Assembly: GCA_030141605.1 (NCBI GenBank)
Contig: JAQGDQ010000340.1
Coordinates: 1 to 62,000, forward strand
From: Tubiluchus corallicola
Taxonomy: Eukaryota; Priapulida; Priapulimorpha; Priapulimorphida; Tubiluchidae
DNA: 62,000 nt
Direction: 5' to 3'
A program made the position numbers and the translations under genes. Under the pieces are notes generated by a model. It made no database searches and was not told the origin of the DNA. It saw nothing but the letters and a program-made list of their open reading frames with translations. Every line of letters begins with the position of its first letter. Position 1 is the first letter of the stretch. Positions 41,601 to 50,249 of the stretch are shown here, in pieces.

Positions 41601-42653
41601 ATTTAGACTAATAGAGATTGTTAATTTCTTCTAAATATTACATCACAACAGTGACGACATTACACGTTAGGGAAATAACACAGAACCCTTAACACGTGCT
41701 TTAGGAAAGGCCGTCACAGCCAACCTCTCAATACGAGCATCTTGCAATACATTCCCAGTGTATTCAAAATTAAATACCGATTTTTAGAACATATGCAATT
41801 TAATCTAGCATTCTATAATTATTTGTTTTTTTTTATTTTTACAAACATGCATTTCCTGAAAGTGTTTAAAACGAAGCCAGCCTTAGTCATCTGACCTAAG
41901 CTTTAATAGTATCTGCCGCCTATCAATCACACTTGTTTTTACACTTGTTGTTCTAACGTAGTTAGATTTTCTGTTGCAGCTATGTTGATCATGCCGTTTG
42001 GTGATACTTGCATTGCTTTGTCTATTTTGTTACAATGTAACAGTCACTAATTGTATTTTCAAGCCAACTTGTCACCAGTAAATGTCAGTCACCATCTACT
42101 TTAATAATTAGTTAATAGTTTAAATTGGTTAGAATTGCTTCAAATCTCTAGAATCATAAAGTAATAAGTTGTGTTTCAGTCTTCTAATTTTTCATTTTGT
42201 CTAAATACTAATAACCTTTAGCACGTTCTTAAGCACTTCTTGCGATCTGTTATTTTAATAAATTGCAGGTCTATCGCACAGTTCAAAAATGACTTTTGCC
42301 GTTTCTTTGCCTGGACTGGGCGCATCCACAATATATATATATATTAGAAACTGAGTCAAAACATCTAAACATGAGCATTTTCTTGCAGAACGCATGTCAA
42401 CAACTTGTTATAACAGACACGGTGATCTCACGTCATGGAAAATTGAAAAGAACTTGGTAATGCTCGGCGATGTTAGCATACATACGCCCAGCACCTGCCC
42501 TTATTATGGAAGAGAACCAGAGATGTGCATTCCCAGACTAACAGAGAAGCAATGGGATAGTCTGTGGAAGAGATCTTCAGTTAACAGTCAAAGAATAAGG
42601 CGACTTGAAGATGAGCTCCGTTATTATCTGGAGTCATATGGCTACGGGAAAAA

Positions 42654-42657
<4 letters not shown>
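28984..42657 (+). CDS. Secreted pentraxin-family protein (multi-exon gene)
   Basis: Six exons give about 297 residues: 28984-29038 (probable), 32342-32490, 33847-33992, 34465-34577, 38322-38483 and 42389-42657. All have GT-AG borders and phases that fit. The order follows the pentraxin fold. ITFCMWLRL and HHLCIT carry the two conserved cysteines that form the family disulfide. HHLCITYDA is the pentraxin signature HxCx[ST]Wx[ST] with Y for W. CQIYVDGELEG and the late DLTSWKI and LGDVSI segments also fit. Family members are secreted pattern-recognition proteins that bind ligands with Ca2+. By-eye alignment shows weak Ca2+ ligands (GHAPDF where EQD is usual). A C-terminal tail of about 50 residues (WDSLWKRSSVNSQRIRRLED) may be helical. 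The starting ATG was not found. Confidence 0.85.
29039..30257. other. Intron sequence; (GAT)n
   Basis: A (GAT)n run lies at about 29650-29682. No other feature was supported. Confidence 0.5.
30258..30796. mobile_element. Foldback MITE 'TAGGTTTTAC', copy 1
   Basis: Ends TAGGTTTTACATGTCAAATG and its inverse, flanked by TA on both sides. The arms are built of short direct repeats of TCAAATGTAGAC and TCAAATGTG spaced 20-30 bp. The centre is unique and shared with copies 2 and 4. No coding capacity. Confidence 0.9.
30891..31014 (-). CDS. Candidate exon, unrecognised
   Basis: Good splice signals on the minus strand: acceptor 'gaattattttcccag' before 31014 and donor AAAC|GTAAGT at 30891/30890. Two frames are open. 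One starts at an ATG (30995) with MKMYNTFALGGQLPSCLL and a hydrophobic continuation, leaving in phase 0. The other reads KITSFCHENVQYICPWRAAS. The exon would lie antisense inside the first pentraxin intron. No family is recognised. Confidence 0.3.
31015..32341. other. Intron sequence, nothing recognised
   Basis: AT-rich. No repeat family or exon was supported. Confidence 0.5.
32342..32490 (+). CDS. Pentraxin gene, exon A
   Basis: Acceptor 'aaaatgttttcag' and donor ATG|GTAATG. It encodes DFVPCNTLDGFMTVHTG through ITFCM, the N-terminal strands of the pentraxin domain, and ends in phase 0 just before the W of CMW. Confidence 0.85.
32491..33103. other. Intron sequence
   Basis: AT-rich, with 'tatgtatatatg' near 32900. 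Nothing further. Confidence 0.45.
33104..33662. mobile_element. Foldback MITE 'TAGGTTTTAC', copy 2
   Basis: Same terminal repeats and centre as copy 1, flanked by TA. It lies in the intron between exons A and B. Confidence 0.9.
33847..33992 (+). CDS. Pentraxin gene, exon B
   Basis: Acceptor 'ccttttcctgtttgaag', donor AAA|GTGAGT. It encodes WLRLFPPSSTGYLLSTFTG, then SDGYYLIMGV and AARDSGGTIQR. TGSDG occupies the place where family members usually have the Ca2+ ligands D-N, here D-G. It ends in phase 2. Confidence 0.85.
34024..34309. mobile_element. Foldback MITE 'TAGGTTTTAC', copy 3 (short)
   Basis: Only 286 bp: both arms are present but the unique centre is missing. The flanking dinucleotide is TT on both sides. 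It starts about 30 bp after exon B. Confidence 0.88.
34465..34577 (+). CDS. Pentraxin gene, exon C (signature)
   Basis: Acceptor 'gtttctactgaacag', donor GAAG|GTAACT. It encodes THDNLGNLLEDGHWHHLCIT, then TAECQIYVDGELEG. This holds the family signature and the second conserved cysteine, and it ends in phase 1. Confidence 0.9.
34651..35114 (+). mobile_element. piggyBac-like MITE, copy A
   Basis: Bounded by TTAA on both sides, with ends CCCTTTCATACCC and GGGACTCAAAGGG as inverted repeats. TTAA targets and CCC-starting ends are typical of piggyBac-type elements. Non-coding. The same unit is at 36251-36697 and, inverted, at 44412-44875. Confidence 0.85.
35115..36059. other. Intron sequence
   Basis: Contains a CRE-like 'gatgacgtcattgatgg' near 35771 and short open frames without support. 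Confidence 0.45.
36060..36253 (-). mobile_element. Dispersed element E, internally deleted copy
   Basis: Both ends of element E remain ('gatttttcataccatacccc' and CCGGTTTTCCTTTAA) with the middle lost. Its terminal TTTAA is the insertion point of the adjoining piggyBac-like MITE. Confidence 0.75.
36251..36697 (+). mobile_element. piggyBac-like MITE, copy B
   Basis: TTAA on both sides and ends CCCTTTCATACCC / GGGACTGAAAGGG. It is about as long as copy A but diverged in its right half. It is inserted exactly at the end of a deleted element E. Confidence 0.85.
36875..37374. mobile_element. Foldback MITE 'TAGGTTTTAC', copy 4
   Basis: Flanked by TA, in the opposite orientation to copy 1 as judged from its centre. 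The left arm carries TTAGGTAAGT twice, a perfect splice-donor match in the sense direction. Confidence 0.9.
37556..38221. mobile_element. Foldback MITE 'TAGGTTTTAC', copy 5
   Basis: Flanked by TA. The arms match the family, but much of the centre (about 37805-38035) is different sequence, either an insertion or a replacement. TTAGGTAAGT occurs three times in the left arm. It ends 100 bp before pentraxin exon D. Confidence 0.88.
38322..38483 (+). CDS. Pentraxin gene, exon D
   Basis: Acceptor 'cgtattttccag', donor CATTG|GTAAGT. It encodes ASGTIVGIMTPDDFG, TVDIGHAPDFIPKFF and QGLITDAITFSSILSG, matching the strand-turn-strand part that carries Ca2+ ligands in classical pentraxins. The usual E-Q-D is replaced by A-P-D here. 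It ends in phase 1. Confidence 0.87.
38528..38925. mobile_element. hAT-type MITE with perfect 8-bp target duplication
   Basis: The ends TAGGGGTGAGCATCG and (inverted) CTTTACCAGAAAG-side GCTCACCCCTA share an inverted TAGGGGTGAGCAT. The flanks are TCAGCCGA on both sides (38520-38527 and 38926-38933). The arms are filled with TTCGAA and GAATTCGA repeats. An 8-bp duplication and such ends are typical of hAT elements. It lies in the intron after exon D. Confidence 0.9.
38934..42388. other. Long pentraxin intron
   Basis: Holds three diverged direct copies of a block near 39840-39965, 40205-40290 and 40490-40600 ('ggatc[g/a]tcatgaaact', 'ttactaat..tctattagaa'), the remnant of an unclassified repeat, plus short AT tracts. 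No exon was found. Confidence 0.45.
42389..42657 (+). CDS. Pentraxin gene, last exon (E)
   Basis: Acceptor 'gcattttcttgcag'. It encodes ERMSTTCYNRHGDLTSWKI and LVMLGDVSIHTPSTCPYY, completing the pentraxin domain. A tail then follows with WDSLWKRSSV and RRLEDELRYYLESYGYGKK, ending at TAA. Two cysteines (T-T-C-Y and T-C-P) match the late pair common in the family. The tail may form a short coiled coil. Confidence 0.9.
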
Positions 42658-42705
<48 letters not shown>

Positions 42706-42981
42706 CTCTCCCTCTCTCTCACTCGCTCTCTGTGTACCTCTCTCTGTCTCTCTCTCCCCTCTCCCCTCTCTTTCTCTCTCCCACTCTCTCTCTTCCCCCT
42801 CTCCCTCTCCTTCTTTTTCACAATTTCTCTCTCTCTCGTTCTCTCTCTCTCTCCTCTTTCTCTCTCTCTCTCTCCGTCTCCCTCTCCCTCTCCCTCTCCG
42901 TCTCTCCCTCTCCCTCTCCCTCTCTCTCTTGAAGATGACTTCCGTTATTATCTGGAGTCATATGGCTACGGGAAAAAATAA
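42604..42981 (+). repeat. Duplicated exon end flanking a CT-rich tract
   Basis: The last 54 bp of the coding exon (42604-42657) recur at 42926-42981 with two or three substitutions, including the in-frame TAA. A CT-rich tract of about 268 bp fills the space between. Most of the 3'UTR is thus microsatellite plus exon copy. Confidence 0.95.
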
Positions 42982-42982
42982 A
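42977..42982 (+). promoter_or_regulatory. Candidate polyadenylation signal (AATAAA)
   Basis: AATAAA overlaps the stop codon of the duplicated exon tail. The original stop is followed by 'aataatctct' and lacks the hexamer, so the duplicate may supply the signal. A second AATAAA is at 43062-43067. Confidence 0.45.
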
Positions 42983-44411
42983 ATGTAGTATTTACTAAAC
43001 AATTTTTAAATTAGCTATTATGATTTCTGTTATCACGGCTTATGTTAGAGTAATATCAGATAATAAAAGTAGATAGGCGCTATCCACTCATTGTCAATTA
43101 ATCTTATTTTTGTCAACATCACTTTCGTCATAATTGGCACCTGAAGTAGAACTGGGACACGGGTTAATGGGAGTCGTCTGTCCTGTTATGAGTTATTTTA
43201 TTCACAAAGAATACTAAATAGGGGCATAAACAATAAACTTCTACATCCATCTTATCGAAACACTCCTTTCACAGTTCGTACGTCAATTTCGTCGTTAGCA
43301 AAATTGTTGAAAAAAATTTAGTGTTTAATATATGTTTATGCTTTTTTGCTTTATTTGATACGTTAACAATTTCTATTTTGCATACTTTGTTAAGGTGACT
43401 GAATTAAATTGAAATTTTGAAAGCTATTTCGAAAAACTTTAATAGCGCATGCAAAAAAGTAAGATTTGTAACAATCTTTGATCAATGAGTGCATAAAGCA
43501 TTAAAGTTTTATAATTTTGCTACAGAAAGGGGGCACAATAACGTCATCATCAATTTATTGGATGAGGTAGGGGAGTAAATTTAATTAAATAAAGCAGTTG
43601 ACATATTTTACTCTTGACGGGTAAATATCTTCCTTCATGAAAGACGAAACCCTTAAAATTATTTGGATTTATTATTTAATAATTATTTAATATTTAATAT
43701 TTAATTTATTTAATAATTATTTAATTTCTATCAGTATCCATCCTCACAGTAGTTGCCAAACAGTGGTGTTAGCTTAATCAAGTTATTTTAAATTTACATA
43801 AATAATAGTCTATACTACCTTTCATATCATCCCATATATGAGCTTCATTCATTACGTCATTCCATGGGACAATCTAACAAGCCCTGCTTCTTGATTGCCC
43901 ACAACACATTTACCTTCGTGCATAAGTGAACAGTGTTTGAGGCTTTTCTGCGCAATATTTCTTATTTGTATTATATCATAGGCCCTTTCACTAGATATTG
44001 TATATGTAATTGTAAATGTGTATGGTGAAATGTGTATGGTGGTATTCAGTGGCAATTTATAATGTAGTACTTGGGAAATTGATAAAACCAGTTTCATCAA
44101 CGGTGTGTTTTTTTTATCTACTTGTTATTTGAGTAACGTATTAATTATTCAATTTATGTACTCATTTACGTATTTACTTGTCCAATTATATTATATATTA
44201 CGTATTTATATATTATATTCATTCATTAAATCATTCACTGATCACTCGTTTTGGGAAAAACCTGATGTTTGAAATTGTGTTTCTAACGCTTCGTCTTGAC
44301 TGGGTGTCTTATTTAATGTGCTGCTAACAATTCACTTTTTGGTATTTATATTCACGTACTGCTTTTTTGGTTCGTTGTATACAGCTAGGGATTAATTACG
44401 CCATGGTAACT
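42983..44411. other. Downstream of the pentraxin gene; no gene
   Basis: AT-rich, with a tract of TTTAATAATTATT repeats near 43670-43730. No coding signal. Confidence 0.5.
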
Positions 44412-44875
44412 TTAACCCTTTCAGTCCCAAATTATTTTTAATAAGAAAGAATGTTTTGGCTTGGTACTTTTGTTCAGTTTGTCCATCTTGTTTACACATA
44501 ATAATTATTTTTTCTACCTGTGCCCGCGTGCAAAATATAGCCTGTATCCCACGGGATACATTGGGATTCAATGGAAGCAAAAAATGTGCTTCATTTTGCA
44601 ACATCTGATAATTTTTAAAGTATTTAAGACATTTAGTATGCATGCTATGCTGATCTGTACAAAGTCGACTCTAAAGTACTGTACCTTGCGCAGTTTTTTA
44701 TGCTATGTAGATTTTCTAGTTTGCCATTTTATCACCATTTTTAGTCTATTGTTATTGGCTTAAATTAAAATAACTATTAACAGATCAAATAACTGTCAGT
44801 TTTAAAATTTTATTAATTTTAAAGGCAGAAGATATTCTCGTATCCCACGGGATACAACGGGTATGAAAGGGTTAA
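44412..44875 (-). mobile_element. piggyBac-like MITE, copy C (inverted)
   Basis: Reverse orientation of copies A and B: TTAACCCTTTCAGTCCC at the left and GGGTATGAAAGGGTTAA at the right. About 464 bp including both TTAA sites. Confidence 0.87.
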
Positions 44876-46127
44876 CGAAAAAGCAAACTTGCATAAATTT
44901 AAATTATGATGTTGTAAGTTAGTCTTTTCATGTAGGTTCTTAGGCGGTAAATATAACAAGTAACCTAGAACAAATTGCAATAGAATTTTTCTGTTCCTAT
45001 TCGGTCAGAATATGGTCTCAAGTACCCTCAATAAAACATCGGCCAAAATTACTATATTGCGAAGTATGACTGTTATTTTGTTAATCCTACAAAAAGAAAT
45101 CGTAAAATAAAAATGCTAGAATTAGCTAACTTGGCCATACAGTTTATAAAAAGATTAGACACATACATATCAAAAGTAAATAGTCAACGTACAAGGACAA
45201 AAATAACAAATAAAAATATCATTAGCATATTTTCGACTAGTGCATTCACGTTCATACTATCACAGATCAAAGCACATTTCATACATTTTCCATTAAACGC
45301 ATTTCATACATTTTCCATTAAATACATTTCATACATTTTCCATTAAACACATTTCATACATTTTCCATTAAATACATATCATAAATTATCAGACTAGAGT
45401 TAACATTTTGTAAATATACACGTCATTAGTTCTAAATCTAAGTAATGCTAACGTGGACACGTCTCTATAGACTGTCAATGAAAAACATGATTACTATGCA
45501 TTTATACTAAAGTGCAGTAGCAAAACGAATCAGTAATTTAAACAAAACAAATAGGCCTACATGATCCTAGTAGAGGGGGTTCCTACTACAGTATGAGGCA
45601 AACGACATGAAACGAAATAAAAGCAAAATATGTGAAACCTTAATTAGGATAATAACCGAAGGGGAGTGGCAGCTGGTTCTAGCATACGACAAGACTAAGT
45701 GGGAAAAATAGTTTATAACTCTAACCTAGAAAAACGCGAACAAGATTCGCGGCAGTTTTAAATGTTATTCTGTTTAATGAAAAACTATTGAATTGCCTTC
45801 TAACCCCTTCCGTAGATCTTAGCAAATCTACCTTCCGATGTGACGCTAAATGAATCAACATTTTGACTGCAAAAGTAAAATTCCCAGCGTTTATTAGAAA
45901 TATTACCTTCAGTAATTTCAAACTGAACATATAGTCTCACATTTAGGCTTATACAGATCCTGTGCACCTATAGAAGCAGTGGATTAAAAACTTCCGTTGA
46001 CTTATACCTCTTTGTTCGATAATTCGTCGAGATAGTATACTATCGTAATATGTATCCCAATAGTGTTGGATAATTTTAAATTTGCTAACATATTAAAAAT
46101 GCTAATTGCGCCCAAATTAAACACTTG

Positions 46128-46190
<63 letters not shown>

Positions 46191-46299
46191 ATTGACTGAT
46201 TACGAAATAGTCGAACATGATACTTTAGTTCAGTCCATAGATCACTACAAAAAAGGACTTTTGATCATATAACATGATCATTACTGTCAAAAAATAACT
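44876..46299. other. No gene; 24-bp repeat and (TG)n
   Basis: Four copies of a 24-bp unit ('catttcatacattttccatt') lie at about 45277-45372. (TA)n followed by (TG)n lies at 46128-46188. Otherwise empty. Confidence 0.6.
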
Positions 46300-46660
46300 G
46301 AAGAATTATTTACAAATTCTCACTACACACTTATTATCGCTTAACATGATCATTACTGTCCAAAAATCGCTAAACAGTTATTTACAAATTCACAAAATGA
46401 CTTTGGGTTTCCATTGAAAAATTCATGCAAATCGTTGAAGCTCAGTTCAGTGTTATCTTCACGAAGGTGATTAGTAAGTGGACAAAAACAGATAACATGC
46501 TCTTCTGTTTGAATGTTTAAGCCAGAACAGGAGCATAGCCTGTCCTCTCTTTTTATCCTTGCCCATCTTCCAGTCTCAATAGCTAGGTTATGTGAGGAGA
46601 GGCGTAACCGAGATGTTTTAATCCTATAGAGCTCATTTACTTTTACTGTACATGCAAGTG
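46300..46660 (-). mobile_element. LINE C-terminal remnant
   Basis: The minus-strand frame encodes RLRLSSHNLAIETGRW, then a Cys-rich segment, EEHVICFCPLT and a degenerate tail. This is the C-terminal zinc-finger-like region seen in many metazoan LINE RT proteins. It is truncated on both sides. Confidence 0.65.
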
Positions 46661-46670
46661 GTGATTATAA

Positions 46671-46812
46671 GTTGAAGTTTTCCGAATTGCTCCGCAAGAA
46701 CTTATCCAGAATTTCCCATATCCATTATTCTGGAGAAGACGGCCTTTCGTATACAGAGTTGAAGACGTGAACCTGAGAAGAGCAGTCTCCGACTTTCGAG
46801 CTGGAAACGACG
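46671..46812 (+). CDS. Exon-like open segment, unrecognised
   Basis: An open + frame between TAA (46668-46670) and TGA (46848-46850) encodes EVFRIAPQELIQNFPYPLFW, RRRPFVYRVEDVN and LRRAVSDFRAGNDG. A donor-like GACG|GTAATG falls at 46812/46813 before the frame degenerates. It is rich in W, F, Y and R, which is unusual for AT-rich junk. No family is recognised. It may be an exon or the remnant of a mobile-element gene. Confidence 0.35.
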
Positions 46813-46850
46813 GTAATGCATCTTCAGTAGGTGGCAGTTTTGCTCTGTGA

Positions 46851-47564
46851 TTGTGAGTCTTCTGCTGACTTTGGTCTGCTGTCTACCACAGGAATTGCAA
46901 CATGGTTAAATTTCAATAACGCTTTTTACTTTCCTCAAACAAAGTGATAGAGTTTTGATTGGTGGTCCTGATTTTCTTTGAATTAACGGGAAGATTGTGC
47001 TCGTTGTCGTAGGGGGAACTACATGCCCCCCCCCTTACTACATACACAACGACACACTTGTTAAGGTTGCGTTGGCTTTTTCTGCTTGTATGCATACTGT
47101 GAACGCCAAATTGCTAGACAATGACTTGAAATTCCATTTAGCATAAAAATTTTATTTGAGATCTGATTTTACTTGACTGTGAAATACATTAACCTTATAA
47201 TCACGCACTGAATGTTAGGTGTAGCATACATTTACTTGAATGGTTCAGATTTAATACCTTGTTAGTTAAGTCATCCATGCAAGTGTAATCCACCACATAA
47301 TATAGCTAGTTATGAAACCCAGTTAACTACATCAGAGATGGAACGTGATCCAAACTAAATGGTCAATATCTAGCTTAACCAGTTCAACGAACCCTGCAGA
47401 CGGACTGAATTATATACATGTACATACAAAAATGTACTTCTGTTCATATAAATCATATGCGTACGGTTTGCTGACCCATGCGTTATTATTAATTCTACTG
47501 CATCTCAACTTTCAGTTACACGATAAACAAATTAGTGGTTCAAACTTGGTCACTCGGTAATAAG
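46851..47564. other. No gene seen
   Basis: A C-run at about 47028-47035; no other feature supported. Confidence 0.45.
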
Positions 47565-48204
47565 CAGGCTGCATGAGATTATGGATATCCATAAAATAAG
47601 ACCAAAAATCCATAAAATAAAATTTGCAAAATCCATAAAATAAGAAATGCATAAAATAAAAAATATATATATTGTGATTTTTTGTACAAAGTAACAAGTT
47701 GTAAGCCTTGGCAACACTGAAAACGAACGTTAGGAGAGAAAGAGAAAGAAAACAAACCAACAAAAGCGCATTTCCGGATTTGCTATTTTACATTGTTTTT
47801 TTCTCATTGTCTTTTTGTTATCAAGATGGCGAAGTTTCAACCAAAGCATGAGCTGGAGTTCGGTCTGAAAATAACTGAGAGACACCCAGCCACCAGGATC
47901 GGAAACTTCAGCCTAGAGGGCATTCTACATTCATACCAAATTGACGAATTAATTGAACTGAAGTGATGAATTACAAGGCATTGTCTGGTGAAATTTGATT
48001 AAATTTGAAGTGATATGAAACCGATAAAATTAAAACTAAGTCCTGCGTGTTTAAAAACACGTTTAAAGCACTCCTGTTTTTACTTTTTAATTGATTTCCC
48101 CCTGGGCATCTCGTTCCAGATATAGCCTATTTCTTATTTTATTGATATCCATAAAATAAGCTATTTTATTTATTTTATACATGTCCATAATCGTATGCAC
48201 CCTG
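47565..48204 (+). mobile_element. hAT-type element, internally deleted
   Basis: Flanked by identical 8-bp duplications GTAATAAG (47557-47564 and 48205-48212). Imperfect inverted ends: CAGGCTGCATGAGATTATGG and CAGGGTGCATACGATTATGG. Sub-terminal 'ccataaaataa' repeats occur at both ends. Inside is a short frame (47826-47966). The transposase body is missing. Confidence 0.9.
47826..47966 (+). pseudogene. Remnant ORF of the hAT-type element
   Basis: 46 residues from ATG: MAKFQPKHELEFGLKITE, then RHPATRIGNF, ending at TGA. The F-x-P-x-x-x-L-E-F-G-L-K start is reminiscent of N-terminal domains found in transposon-derived proteins; this is recollection, not a search. It probably marks the deleted transposase gene. 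Confidence 0.5.
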
Positions 48205-48212
48205 GTAATAAG

Positions 48213-49030
<818 letters not shown>

Positions 49031-49387
49031 ACAAATTTTAATTTTCATTGCTACAATTTCAGATACAAACAATAAACGTACAATATCGTATAAATTACTA
49101 TGCAATAATATGGAATGTTTCCTTTAATGAAATCATGTCAGTAGTAGCAATATTGAGCACTTAGTAAAAATAATACACGAACCAAATAATAATTATTACA
49201 GTAGTTATAAATAATACATATCTTTATTTTACAACATGAATGGTATGCTATATAAACATACATACCCTAGATGATGCAAATTACATACATAACTGTCTTA
49301 TTTACACTTTACTTTAACTCTAATTTCCCGGCTAAATACAATAACGATGAAAGCAATATTAAGTCAGATGTCTGAAAAACATTGCAT

Positions 49388-49465
49388 GGGTCTTCACACG
49401 GACTTGAACCCAAGACCTTCTGCTTTCGGCCAACTATGCCAACCACTACACGACAGAGGCACCTC
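49388..49465 (-). ncRNA. tRNA-like sequence (SINE head or tRNA pseudogene)
   Basis: The minus strand has an A-box-like TGTAGTGGTTGGC and a B-box-like GGGTTCAAGTCC at tRNA spacing. The acceptor stem does not pair well. It is more likely SINE-derived than a working tRNA. Confidence 0.45.
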
Positions 49466-49514
49466 GTTTTCCAGACTCAGAAACTTTAAAGAGTTATCCT
49501 AATCTACAATTTGA

Positions 49515-50175
49515 AAATGATTATTGTCCGGAAAGTTTAGACCCAAAACTAACAGGTATTTGAACTGTTCTATGACTGACTGTAGCAGACGAGATCCAGT
49601 GATATTGGTACAGATATTACTGTACAAGGTGTCCGGAAAGTTTAAACCTAAAGCTAAACAAGCTCTAGTAATGACGGAGGTGGTTGCAATTATAAACCTG
49701 TATCATGTATAGGGTGTCCAGAAAAGTTAGACTCAGCCTAACAGTAATGTCTACTGTTGCACAACTGACTCTAGCAGTCCAACTACAGTGAGGTTAGTAT
49801 AGGATGTCCAGAAAACTTAGACACACCCAAACAAAGAGCTATTTCAATTGTGCAATAACTGGATGTAGTTTTTGAAGTGGGTGTCCGGAAAGTTGAGACC
49901 ACCAGGTACGTCTACTGTTCCATAACAGAGTGTAACAAACGAGCACCAGTGATGTTGGTACTGGGTGTCCGGAAAGTCGTCCCAGACCAGAAGGTACGTC
50001 TACTGTTCCATAACAGAGTGTAACAAACGAGCACCAGTGATGTTGGTACTGGGTGTCCGGAAAGTTGTCCCAGACCAGAAGGTACGTCTACTGTTCCATA
50101 ACAGAGTGTAACAAACGAGCACCAGTGATGTTGGTACTGGGTGTCTGGAAAATTGTCCCAAACCAGAAGGTATGT
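49515..50175 (-). repeat. 88-bp array copied from the last VPS33B exon
   Basis: On the minus strand each recent unit repeats ITGARLLHSVMEQ plus stop, followed by 'tggtctgggacaac' and 'ttccggacaccca'. The spacing is exactly 88 bp (49911, 49999, 50087, 50175). Older, decayed units continue to about 49515. One of these (about 49645-49712) is a copy of the whole exon, still reading [12 protein letters not shown] without an acceptor. Confidence 0.93.
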
Positions 50176-50249
50176 CTACTGTTCCATAACAGACTGTAAC
50201 AAACGAGCACCAGTGATGATGGCCGTAGTCGCAATTATAAACCTGTATC
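50176..50249 (-). CDS. VPS33B: VPS33B, last exon
   Basis: Acceptor 'ttatccgttttgcag'. It completes Gly and reads [20 protein letters not shown], then MEQ and TAG. This matches the C-terminal strand and helix of VPS33B (human G-Y-R-F-I-F-L-T-T-A). It lies at the edge of the 88-bp array made from its own 3' end. Confidence 0.92.
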
